Source: Ixodes scapularis
Lineage: Eukaryota; Arthropoda; Arachnida; Ixodida; Ixodidae
Length of the DNA stretch: 64,000 nt
NCBI RefSeq assembly: GCF_016920785.2
Contig: NW_024609846.1
Span: 114,132,831 to 114,196,830 of the forward strand
Direction of reading: 5' to 3'
Within the stretch, counting starts at the first letter, position 1; each line of letters opens with the position of its first letter. Both the position numbers and the translations under genes were made by a program. Positions 1 to 10,339 of the stretch are shown piece by piece. Below the pieces are notes generated by a model. It had not been told where the DNA came from, ran no database searches, and was given only the letters and a program-made list of their open reading frames with translations.

Positions 1-1642
1 GTTGACCATCGTGTTACGTTACTGTGTTTTTAGTAATGTGTTGACATGGCTGGGCTAGATTTCATCAGACCAATTTGAAATTGCATACTGAGGCGCTTCG
101 CATTTTTGCATTAGCAATTTTTCAGATAGCCAAATGTGTGAAATTGCCGTCTAATTAGTGTTACATACCCTGCACTGCCGCCACATTATCCCTTTCTCAC
201 CACAACTGAAGAGAGGGGAAAGCTGCTTTTGTACAAATTTTGAGGGACGGGTTAATCCTCTTTAATCTTGTAGGAGATAGCGATGTCTGGGGCATACAAC
301 GGGGAGTCCCGGTAAGAAGAGTTCTTCTTTCCTCTTGTGGTTGCCGGAGAGCTGACGAAATGACGTCAGGCGCAAGCACATGAGTACCGTTTCTGCGTGA
401 ATGTGTGGGTAGGCACTGCGGCGGCGACACTAGCCTGGGTATTTCCAGTGTATCAAATGCCAGTACCATAACTTTTTTTTTTTTTTTTTTTTTTTTTTAG
501 CAGTTTATGCGTGAATTTAGATTGAGCTTTCCCTTCTCGAGTTATGAAGCAAACAAAACATCTTCAAAACAGAGCTAAACTCGTAACATGCTTTGTAATA
601 TAAGCTTTATTATTGTGTGCGGCGCTTTCACGGTTCGAAATATCCCGCCGACGCACGAGAGCTTGCATCGATATTTTGGTGCGTCCAGTCACTCTCTGTA
701 GAACGTCGCGAGACTTTACGAGGGGTGCCTATTTTGTTGTCCAATTTTTCCTTTCAATAAAATGTGGTAAAAGAGACCAGGGTAACAATCTTTTCCATCT
801 TTCGACCCTCGCTTTGAACAGTTCCGCGGGCGCGCGTAGCGAGCTGTACTTAGATTTGGACCCTCGGGCGGAGGCAATCACTCGACCCTTACTTCAAAGA
901 TGTGCCGACACAAGCGCGCTGCTTTCAGGTGTCCGGTCCCATTTTGTCGCTCTAATTGGTTCTTTCACGTTGTAGCCTACCGCCTAAACTTAATGGGGAT
1001 ATAGGTGCCGACTGCCTGCTTCCGAGCTGACCTCTGCGGTCTCTTGTAGAGCGTCCGCTTGTCCTGGATGAGATTCATCGTGTCTCTTTTGTGAACAAGG
1101 GTGAAGCCTGTCTCCCGTTAAAACGGCGGAGTGGTTTCCTGATTGTGCTTGACCTTTCTTGACAATTCACGATTTGTTTAAAATGAAGGCCATTTTGGAC
1201 TTCACACTGTCGTCTGGTGCTGGAGACGCCGTGTAAACTCAATCCTGTAATCCAGGATGCGCAGGCAGGCGTATGATTTTACGAAAAATCTGGAGTATTG
1301 TCGCACTTTTTTTCTGTCGGGCGCGGGAAGCCGAAAAAATTCGGTGAAATCGGCATCCTTGTAAAGAGACGCGCGAAGGTCAGTAATAGCGGCTCTGATT
1401 TCTTGTAACAGGTTTAATTATATTTTTTTTTCTTCTAATTAGTGAATAAATTAAGGCGTGTTTACATTTTCTTACAAATTAATATACTGATGGGTTTTCG
1501 GTGCCACGGGAACTTTGTTTCCGAAATCTCAAACCCGATGCCCGCCTTTGTACTATTGCCCGGTTAGTCGTGGAATCTTGCCTGAATCCCAAATGGCCGT
1601 TTAAAAGGAACATTTTGATAACATCGCGCTATGCTTGGGGCC

Positions 1643-2132
1643 CTAAACTCGTCAAACACGAAGTCGGAGCCGAAAGTTCGCGGAGCGCGTTGATTGGACG
1701 CTGGCGACAAAAGCGCGAAGTCATCGTCGGGATAGGCCAGGGCCAATCGGTGTGCCTTGTGAACCTCGGCCCCAACTTTGTGTTTGGCGAGTTTAGAGCC
1801 CCAGGGCCTCTAAACTCGTCAAACACAAAGTTGAGGCCGAAGTTGACGGAGCGCACCGATTGGTCTATCACGACGATGACTTCGCGCTTTTTTCGCCGAC
1901 GTCCAATCAGCGCGCTCTGCGAACTTTCGGCTCCAACTTTGTGTTTGACGAGTTTAGGGCCCCTGAGGCTCTAAACTCGTCAAACACAAAGTTGGGGCCG
2001 AAGTTCACGGAGCGCCCTGATTGGACTATCACGACGATGACTTTGCGCTTTTGTCGCCGGTGTCCAATCGGCGCGCGCTGCGAACTTTCGACTCCAACTC
2101 TGTGTTTGACGAGTTTAAAGCCCCTGGTCTCA
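1643..2132. repeat. Three tandem copies of a ~165-bp hairpin MITE
   Basis: Each unit begins CTAAACTCGTCAAACACAAA and ends with its reverse complement, TTTGTGTTTGACGAGTTTAG, with a GAAGTCATCGTCG-type loop side. Units start near 1643, 1810 and 1971. Because each is a palindrome, mirrored open frames appear on both strands; none is a gene. Confidence 0.8.
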
Positions 2133-2395
2133 TCATAAGTCAGAGCGTCGTCGAAGGTTCGAGCACACGGGAACACGGATACTAAAAATCGCAAGTGACT
2201 GGGCATTCGCTGCGCTTGATTAGATCAATTCGATCATAGAACACATAGAGAAAGACGACGAATACCACGCGTTGCGTTTTTGAGGCTGTTTGGTTGCAGA
2301 AAGGTGACGAACGCCTTGACATTGTGCGTTTAACACTGTTTGGTTGGTCCCACTGACTCGCAGCGTCGGCCGCGCTCTAATATATCAACATGTCG

Positions 2396-2411
2396 TGTGT
2401 GTGTGTGTGTT
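2396..2411. repeat. (TG)n microsatellite
   Basis: Eight TG units. Confidence 0.8.
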
Positions 2412-3080
2412 TTAACGTAGTTGATTGAAAGAGTTTACCTTTTCATTTCTGGTGGTGATAACTTGGTTTGTAAACACGGCGCCTAATAACAATTGTCGTC
2501 ATATTTCCACGAGTGGACTTTGAAAGTTCTTGTCTTATCGTTTGCCACTCGATGCAGTCTATCGTTGTCGCAAAGAGGAAGAAAGAGAAGCGTGTTCGTT
2601 GTCCATTATCTCCTCTGTTTCGGCCGAACGGCGAGGAAAGCAAAAAGTGAACTGTAAAGATGTTTAGCAACAAGAAACGCGCGCGACCTTCCGAAGCGCC
2701 AGCGAGCCATGTCTTCTTGACGATGGACCGCAGTGGGCATTTTGGCTTTTGGGGAAGATACCAGCCTCGAGAGGTCGAGCAGTTTTGGGGAAATGTTTAG
2801 GGGGCTTGGTGATAAATGTTCTATGCACAACTTTCTTTTGGCAAAATGCGGCGCAAGACAGGGACAGAGTAAGGGAGACAACACGAAGCGCTACTTTGAA
2901 CTAAATGTTTATTGAAACAACAAACACTGTTTACACACGCAATCGGGCTTCTCAAGCAAGAATTCGAATTCCTTGTCTCTTAAATGGACTGACGGGGCAC
3001 CTATTCATCTGTCATCCCCCTGCAATCTAAAGTTAAATGACTCGTACTGCTCTCTCTCGACATTTTGCTTCTTAGCTTTC

Positions 3081-3097
3081 CCTAACCTAACCTAACC
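3081..3097 (-). repeat. Interstitial (TTAGG)3 telomere-type motif
   Basis: CCTAACCTAACCTAACC, three units of the arthropod telomere repeat in the reverse sense. Too short to be a telomere. Confidence 0.7.
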
Positions 3098-5551
3098 AGC
3101 TGGCCCACCTGTCACTATTGATGCACAACTTCTCGGTCTATCGGCAAATTTACATGAACCATTGACCGTAAACGAACCAATGGAAGTTCCAATCATAAAT
3201 CTTATTCGGCCGTAGAATGCGAAGACACACCTTTGTCATCATTATTAAAGAATTGTTCCTTCTGTCTTTTTTTTTTTTTTTTATACGAACTTGGTGGGTG
3301 ATTTTGGCGAGATGCGGACGTCTTTCTTTTTTTTTTTTTTTTGTTGTTGCCCTGGCAAGAAAGCGATGCCCTCTTGGTGGTGCTCCGTGTTTCTACAGCT
3401 TTGATCACGTATACAAGGAAACATGCACTGAAGTGTCGTCGAAGTTATCGCATCCGCGCTGAAGGCAAACAGTAGTTCGTCTCGACTTTGAATTAACCGC
3501 AAAGGCTACAGCGCGAATGCGTAGCTTGACTGGATCGAAAGCTCGTGCTTTGCCTTTGCGGTTATTCTATGTTAAGGTGAGACGAAGTAATCACCTGCTA
3601 GAACCGACCGCAAAAAGGCGTAATTCATGCAAAGTTCAGTACACTGGCCACATACGCCGAAATTGTACCGACTCATTCCGCAGAGCTCTAAAAATATGCC
3701 CAGACTGTCGCTAATTCGCTCTTTCTCTCTTCCCTTTCTTTTTTTTTTTTTTTTTAATACAAAATTTAAACGAACGAGACGCAAATAAATAGGAGTCCAG
3801 TTGGAGTAGGGTTAAGAACCATGTTGAATTAACATACCGGGGTAGAAGAGAAACATCAAAACCTAAAAGGGACAAAAAATAGACGTCTATTTTCTGACCC
3901 GCCTCCTGCACACCATATTTTCTCAGGTTTATGAATTTCTGCAAATTAAGCTGCGCCTTTGTGCGCTTTTGGTGCAACAGCACAAAAGAAAAGTGTCCGG
4001 CAACAGGTCGCTGCCGCGGAATCGACGGATATGTGCTCATGGTGTGCTCGAAGATAAATACCAGCCGCTCGCTTGTCCTTTGCGCTGTAATTTCTACATA
4101 TGGCAATTGGCCACTATCGTTCCCTTGTGCGTTTGAGTCACGTACCTGATGATTCGCCGGGTGCCTTCTTGAGGTAAACGAACAAATTCGCACAGCTGCG
4201 GGACAATAAAAAAGAAAGTAAATCCTATCTTACTCTGGTCGTGGCGAGAAATGGAGGAGAGGGGGGCAGCGTGCTGACTGATCTGGGGTTGGGGAAAGCT
4301 CTGGCGCATGGCTCACGTGTAGGTGGGTGCCGCCGGCAGAAAGGCGTGAAGTTGTTACTGAGTATCTTCATATCAGAATAACTAAAAGAAAAATGACGAC
4401 GCGTATTAGTTTATACAGCCCAGCGTGAGGTGAGCGAACCCGCGCCGAAGGCACCACCGCACCACTCCAAAATGCGCGACCAAAAGTGTTCGCTGCAGCA
4501 GCCGTTGCCGCTCTTTCACCATGAGATGAACGCTCATTGTGACGTAATTAGTAGATCCACCACAGGACGAAATGCACATACAGCGCTCTGTGTTTGCAGT
4601 ACGGTATAGTTCGATTGCGTGACCAAGCAAAACGTTTCCCCTGCTCTCACAAGCACAGTGCGTGTGGCTCTCCATTTCGTGTAACACGGTGTTAAAACTT
4701 GGCGTAAGGGGATTGATTATAATGCGATTAAATGCAAAGGTGCAAGCGAGCTGGACAAGAATGACGAAAATAATCCCTGGAGAAGGGGAATGAAAGAACA
4801 AAGGGCAAACACAAATCTCCAAACAAAGCTAGGTGACTAGTGCGGAAACGTGGCTCCGCACCGAGGCCGGATTGGAGATCTGTCGCTGTCTCGAGGGCCG
4901 GAAAATTAATAATGAAATAATAAGTAAACCTAAATTATAATTTAAATGCAAAAATTTGAACTACAAAAAAAAAAAAAAAAAACTTTTTTTTTTCTTTTTT
5001 ATTAGCAGCGAGTTGCGGGTTGGGCGTCATTGGAAAGACCGCAGCCATCCGCGGGCTGCATCTCTCCTGCGAGCCGGGGTTTGAAAGTCCACTGCAAAGC
5101 TGACGTCAAGTGACTCAAATCGAGAAACATGCATATTGACAATAATATTATCTTTTCTAGTGAAGGCTCAGTAACCGTTGCATTCATTTTCGCGCACGAA
5201 ACGGTGACTCCCTGAGAAAGTAAAAACGCAGTGTTAATGCATTTGTATGTACACCACACAATCTTGCAGACTGCGCTCGCTACTACCCAACGTTGTTACT
5301 ACCCAACCTCGTTGTCACGAAACTTCTGCAAGAAGTCGCTAAAATGGCCAGTAAACACACAAAAACAACACCGTTTCAATTACCTTGTAGAATATCACCT
5401 TATCTAGTAATAACGGTGTCAGTATGCATTACATGTTGCAAGTTTAAAAAAAAATAAGATATAAAACTTTTTTTTTTTTTTTTTTTACAGAAAAAAAAAT
5501 ATCAACATTAAGTCTGGTAACAGTGTATTTTTGACGAATCTTTAGAAATGT

Positions 5552-5630
5552 TCGGCAAACGTTCGGCTTTGCCGAACCCCAAGATTCGGCCCCGAATTTT
5601 CGATTCGGCAAAAGTTCGGCCCATCACTAG
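5552..5630. repeat. TTCGGC/GCCGAA-dense element end
   Basis: Six TTCGGC or GCCGAA words in about 75 bp, ending GGCCCATCACTAG. The same structure and end occur at 9415-9511. CTAGTGATGGGCC resembles hAT-type termini. Confidence 0.5.
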
Positions 5631-5758
5631 CAAATACGCTAATTCAACTAAAAAAAAAAAAAAAAAAGTTGCACAGCCACGTGACTTTTGGCATTTCTCT
5701 TGTCCTCTAAATTTCTTCTTCCTCACCAGTCCAGTTTCGGTTTCGAGCAATGGCGTTT

Positions 5759-5775
5759 ATATATATATATATATA

Positions 5776-5856
<81 letters not shown>
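5759..5856. repeat. (TA)n-(TTA)n microsatellite
   Basis: About 10 TA units followed by about 26 TTA units. It produces poly-Ile/Leu frames that are artefacts. Confidence 0.95.
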
Positions 5857-5857
<1 letters not shown>

Positions 5858-6700
5858 AAATATACATGGCGCTCTATCAAAATATTGGTTGGGTAGTCTT
5901 CTGACGCCATTATGAGTCTCATGGAAAAAAGTAAAACAAAAATTTTGGGGGAGTGTCAGTGTCCCTTTAAGATATATCAAACATGCTCCAGAAGTTGCCA
6001 GTAATACTCGTGTAACACTACAAAAAAAAAAAAAAAAAAAAAAAAGAACACGCGCACCCCACATTTGCAGTCTAGCTTCTTTTTGTCATAGCATACCTGT
6101 ACGAGGTAGTGGTGTCACCATTTGTTCTGCGTCTGCGAGCGTTATCGATCATGTTGCAGATGCGCTGTCGATCATGTTGCAGATGCGCTGTCGTAGGCTT
6201 TTAGATTACGAACACTCGAATAGTTCAAACATTCTAAAGCTTGATATTCTGATGCCTAAGCTAATTTCAACTACGAGACATATATCGTAAAAATTCTGAA
6301 TTTGGTGTCACGTGCAAAATCTCAATGTATTGCAATGGTAGAACTTTAAAACAAACATTGAATGACATATCAGGTATGAATTAAGCATTAGAGTCAATTT
6401 AAGCGCGTAATTCATCTGGTCCACATTGCATCGAATGAAGTGCGAGAGGAGTTCAAGTTTAATTATAAAATAATAAAACGCGTTATACGTTGATAAAAAA
6501 AAAAAACTCGCCAACTACAAATTTTTTGTGTTCTTTTTTTAGGCGCGTTAGGCTGGTTGCTCGTTCATTCCGTGTAAAAATAAGTGCTCCCTTCTCGAAG
6601 GGATTAAACACGGAGAAGACATGGGCGGTGTACTGCTTCATCCCCGCAAACATATATTTTTTTTTTATTTCCACCCATTCGTGAAGAGAGTGAATCTTAA

Positions 6701-7093
6701 AGGTATGCTGAACCGAAATTTGGAGCTCACAAAACAAGGCTGGATAGGCGAGATGCTGCAAAACCCCTTTCAAACGTCACTCATACAGAACACGACCGAC
6801 GAGGCCGACCAGACATGTGACGTGGCGATTCTCATTCCCTCTCCTCTTCGCCTCGTCCACTCGAGTTGCCTCGAAGCCTCGGGAGTCGGGACTGTGAACC
6901 GAAGCGAGGAGGAGAGAAGCGAGGCCGCTTCCACTCATTCTCAGCTGTTCTAGGAGAATCGTGACGTCATTTAAGATGTGGCCATCCGTTTGAGATATCG
7001 AGGTATGAGTAATGTTTTGGACTTCGTAGGCGTCCCGTGTAACGGTTCTGCGGCCTAATTTTGCGAAATTCATATTTCGGTTCAGCACCCCTT
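6701..7093 (+). mobile_element. TTAA-type MITE with GCTGAACCGAAAT termini
   Basis: Left AGGTATGCTGAACCGAAATT, right ATATTTCGGTTCAGCACCCC. TTAA is intact on the left (6697-6700) and decayed on the right (TTTTGA). About 393 bp. Confidence 0.65.
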
Positions 7094-7584
7094 TTGACCT
7101 CCTTTACCCTCTTTCTAACAATACGTCCTCAATATGTGAATGACCTTCAATCGTATTTCTGCCCTGGTCGGTGGAATCCAGTGCACTACGCCTTCCGATA
7201 ATGCAACTCGTCCCAAATTACACTGCCCACTCTGCGAATAAACTTATATTCAAACTGGAGGCAATATGCCGCACTGTAAGGCAGCGATCAGAAATCAAGA
7301 AACTCCTCATTTCGGGCAGCGTCCTCTGCTGTTGTTGATGTGCTACAGCGCCAGGGATGAAGTTCGCTCTCAATGCGTTGTCGCCCTTCTCTGATCGCCT
7401 TACCCTATTTATAAATGATTCTATCCGACAGCGTTTCCTCGCAATACTGTATTTTTACTCTTGCGCAAATTTCCGAAGGTTTTTTTTTTCTTTCCCGGAC
7501 AAGAAATTCATTCGAGAAACAATAATAATAACAATAATAACAATAACGTCAGAACGAGGCCGATCTCTGATTGGCTTTGATTGA

Positions 7585-7632
7585 AAGGATAGTGGGTAGA
7601 CCTCAATGCTAGATGTCTTAAGGTCTACCCAC
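7585..7632. repeat. Short hairpin related to the 57965 MITE
   Basis: GTGGGTAGACCT and AGGTCTACCCAC pair around a 17-nt loop, preceded by TTGATTGAAAGGATA as in the 57965 family. Confidence 0.55.
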
Positions 7633-8119
7633 ATTTTTGTTTTTTTCCCAACCAGTCAATAAGAGTTTAGCGTTTTGACATCAGTGCAACCGCTGTGCTC
7701 TCTAAATAAAAAAGGGTGTCACCTTGCACCATTTTTGTCGCATATAATGTACACGAAAACTTTAGTTCGACGTAGAGCGCACTATGGTCCAACAGACTGC
7801 CCCAAATTTCACGAGGGGCTTGATAAAGGTGCAATATAACTTATCAAATAGCTAAAGATCAAAGACCACGGAAAGAAAACACTGGGGTTTTGCAGTAGAG
7901 CCGATAAGACCCCGATTATTATTATTATTTTTTTTTTGTAGTCAGTAATGCGTACGTTAACTATTTTAATAAGTTGTACCACACGGCTATCAAGCCTGTT
8001 GTGAAAGTTAGTTCCGTCAGATCGACGTGACTGCGCTGTACGTCGAACTGAAGTTTTGGGGTGTATTACATGGGACAAAGGGTGTAAGAATACACCCTTT
8101 TTCTTTTTTTACTGTTAAA

Positions 8120-8326
8120 GAAGCAGACGAACTTGCGCTGCACACTGCACGTGACCACGGAGAAGAGTGAAGGCGACTCAAACTGGTCGGTCCTCGATCG
8201 GCGGTTTTCGGGCGGAAAGAAAACGAATTTCGAGCCGCGAATTGTGTTCTGGGTAGCTGGGCTCTCATATGTTATGTACAAGTAAAAACCTTGGCGAGCA
8301 TAAATACCCTGTCAGTGTCCCTTTAA
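8120..8326 (+). repeat. Dispersed repeat ending CAGTGTCCCT-TTAA, copy 1
   Basis: Shares GGTTTTCGGGCGGAAAGAAA, CTCTCATATGT and TCAGTGTCCCTTTAA with 9620-9794. The right end CCCT-TTAA resembles the TTAA elements; the left end was not found. A third right end is at ~5955-5970. Confidence 0.55.
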
Positions 8327-9414
8327 CGGTAAGCGTGACGTCACGAACGCCCTGGAGGCGGCTGATCTCCCCGAGACGCGCATCGCTAGAATCCGCCGTT
8401 TGGAACGAAAAAATATAGCCGGCCGTTTAGAATATAAGCGTGCGATCGTCATTAGCGGATTTCGTTGATCATCTTTTACTCACTTCTGAATGTCAGAGTT
8501 ATACTTGAGTCTTCATTTCAGTATCCCTCAAACATAGCAATGAATCGGGTTAAAACAGAAAAATAAAAAATTAGACGCGCTCAGCCTCATATATAACGGT
8601 AAACATTTCTGCATGACGCTGGCAACGGTTACATGAAGCGGTCAGTCGATTTACGAAGGCGACCGCCAAAACGCATCCGTTGCCTCTCCCGTTCAGCTTT
8701 GGATGAGCGTGTACGCGCTCGAGCGCCATCGGACGCGGGAAACTCGCGCCTCCAGTGCGAGTTTTCCCACCGTTCTTCTGCTGTCGGTGACAGGTGACTC
8801 ATGTGCAACGCTGTCAAAGCTGCTGGCATGAAAGCCAGAAAAGATAACAATATTTTTGTCAATATGAATGTTATTTGTTTTTTTGTATTCGAGTCATTTG
8901 ACGTCAGCTCTGCATGAAGTGTGCGTCCCATATTCGCAACGTCTCGTCTTTAACTTTTAAAATGCCGGGTTCTGGTGTTAGGACACACATCGACGTTTAG
9001 GAAGATGAAAAGAGTTGCAACGTCGAACGTGATAGTTCTCTGTTCAGCTTTATGCGGATACATGAAAACCGCGAAATAACGCTAAAAAAGCAATATTATT
9101 TTGTTTGGGCACAAACTTCTTGTGAGCCGAAAACAGGATTGTTATAATTGCAGGGAGTGCTTTAAAGTAATTGTCAGTCAATGCTTCAACTACCTCATTG
9201 CATCACTAAAGAAGTCAAATGAAAATTGCGTTATCCAGATTGTATCGCATCATTTGTCATTGTGCAGTGGACTGCGTAAGACCCGCACAGTTACCGTGTT
9301 GACTACTCCACACCTCGCTGTAACCGCGGGTTGTTTCACACTATGATGGTAACTACACGTCCGCGCGGCGTCCATTTGCTATCCGTGGCCCCGTCGCGTT
9401 CTCGCGCGTGCGCA

Positions 9415-9511
9415 GACTTTTGCCGAATCTTTGTCAAACTTTCCTTCAAAAGTTCGGCATATGCCGAACTTTGCCGAATTTAAAGTTTGGCAGATTCGGT
9501 CCATCACTAGT
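9415..9511. repeat. TTCGGC/GCCGAA-dense element end, second copy
   Basis: Repeated GCCGAA and TTCGGC words ending GGTCCATCACTAG, related to 5552-5630. Non-coding. Confidence 0.5.
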
Positions 9512-9619
9512 ATTTGCGGCTTTTTATTACATTTCTGTTTTTAATATTGAGTGCGTGCCTTTGATGACCCACGACGTTGATTATATTTGTTGGATGTGTC
9601 TAAACCATAGAAAACGGCA

Positions 9620-9794
9620 CGTAACCAAAAAGAAGAGAGTGAGCTCGACTCAACCCGGACAGTTCTTGACTGGCAGTTTTCGGGTGGAAAGAAAATAATA
9701 TCGAGCAGCAAATTGTATTCTGGATAGTTCTCTCATATGTCATATACAAATAAAAACCTCAAAGATCATAAATACCCTTTCAGTGTCCCTTTAA
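9620..9794 (+). repeat. Dispersed repeat ending CAGTGTCCCT-TTAA, copy 2
   Basis: Parallels 8120-8326 (AGTTTTCGGGTGGAAAGAAA, CTCTCATATGTC, TTTCAGTGTCCCTTTAA). Non-coding. Confidence 0.55.
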
Positions 9795-10119
9795 CTCTCG
9801 TGATAAGATTTGTCTGTTCTAGAAAAATTTAAACTTTGTTTTTCAAACTTGGATTGAGCGCGTTGGTAATAGATTCAAAAATACGAAAGAGTTAAATGGT
9901 TAAGTACGAAAGAGTTCTTGTCCGTCCCCTTTGTCTAACTTTCGTATATTGAAACTTGTTTTTCAATATTTCAAATTATGTTGTTAATAAATCAGACGCG
10001 AGAAGATATATTTTCCTACTAAATGTTGAAAAAGACCATGTCACTACGCCGAAAGTGCGAACAACAGTTCACGTTCTCCGTGGGCTTCACGGCATCCTTT
10101 ACCGCCTTATCACGATATT

Positions 10120-10276
10120 CCGCCGCCATTGGATAATTAAACGAGTGCAGTTGGCAACCGAGCTTACGTGCGTTTTCCGCCAACAGTGGCAGATGGCAGC
10201 ACCTGGCGTGTGCCGCCATCTTCTACCTTCCTTGTTCCGTTATCCAATCAAAACATCGGATCCGTGACAGACGATC
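10120..10276 (+). promoter_or_regulatory. Putative KDM2 promoter / 5'UTR
   Basis: The segment before the proposed start has GCCGCCATTGG (~10122-10132), GCCGCCATCTT (~10212-10222) and CCAATCA (~10244-10250). GCCGCCAT is the YY1 core in reverse, and the ATG itself lies in ATGGCGG, similar to the TISU-type initiator of TATA-less genes. No TATA box is obvious. The role is inferred from these motifs and from position only. Confidence 0.4.
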
Positions 10277-10339
10277 ATGGCGGATTCCGACGTGAATAGC
10301 GAGACAGACCCTTCGGCGTCGATTTCGCATTCGTCGAAG
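10277..10339 (+). CDS. Kdm2: KDM2 exon 1 (proposed start)
   Basis: ATG in the context GATCATGGCGGA opens 21 codons (MADSDVNSETDPSASISHSSK) that end in AAG before a GTATTT donor in phase 0, as exon 2 requires. The constant +5 offset of the catalytic residues relative to human KDM2A suits this length. The peptide is short, acidic and serine-rich with no recognisable homology, so another first exon is possible. Confidence 0.5.

Larger units (their letters stand above)
1..10119. other. Intergenic region upstream of KDM2
   Basis: I see no gene. The region holds poly-T runs (473-498, 3267-3282, 3328-3342), the hairpin array at 1643-2132, a 23-bp tandem duplication at 6146-6192, microsatellites, the TTAA-type MITE at 6701 and dispersed repeats at 8120 and 9620. 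No open frame has recognisable homology or splice support. Confidence 0.6.

Noticed and set aside
1501..2206. Mirrored open frames on both strands (FVFDEFRAP-type)
   Set aside because: Arise from the palindromic MITE array; the same peptide appears on both strands because the unit is an inverted repeat.
2660..2800. ATG-led 46-codon frame MFSNKKRARPSEAPASHVFL as a possible upstream KDM2 first exon
   Set aside because: Ends in a stop with no phase-matched donor I could see, and no homology to KDM2 N-termini.
5548..6064. Poly-Ile and poly-Leu frames
   Set aside because: Translation of a TTA microsatellite.
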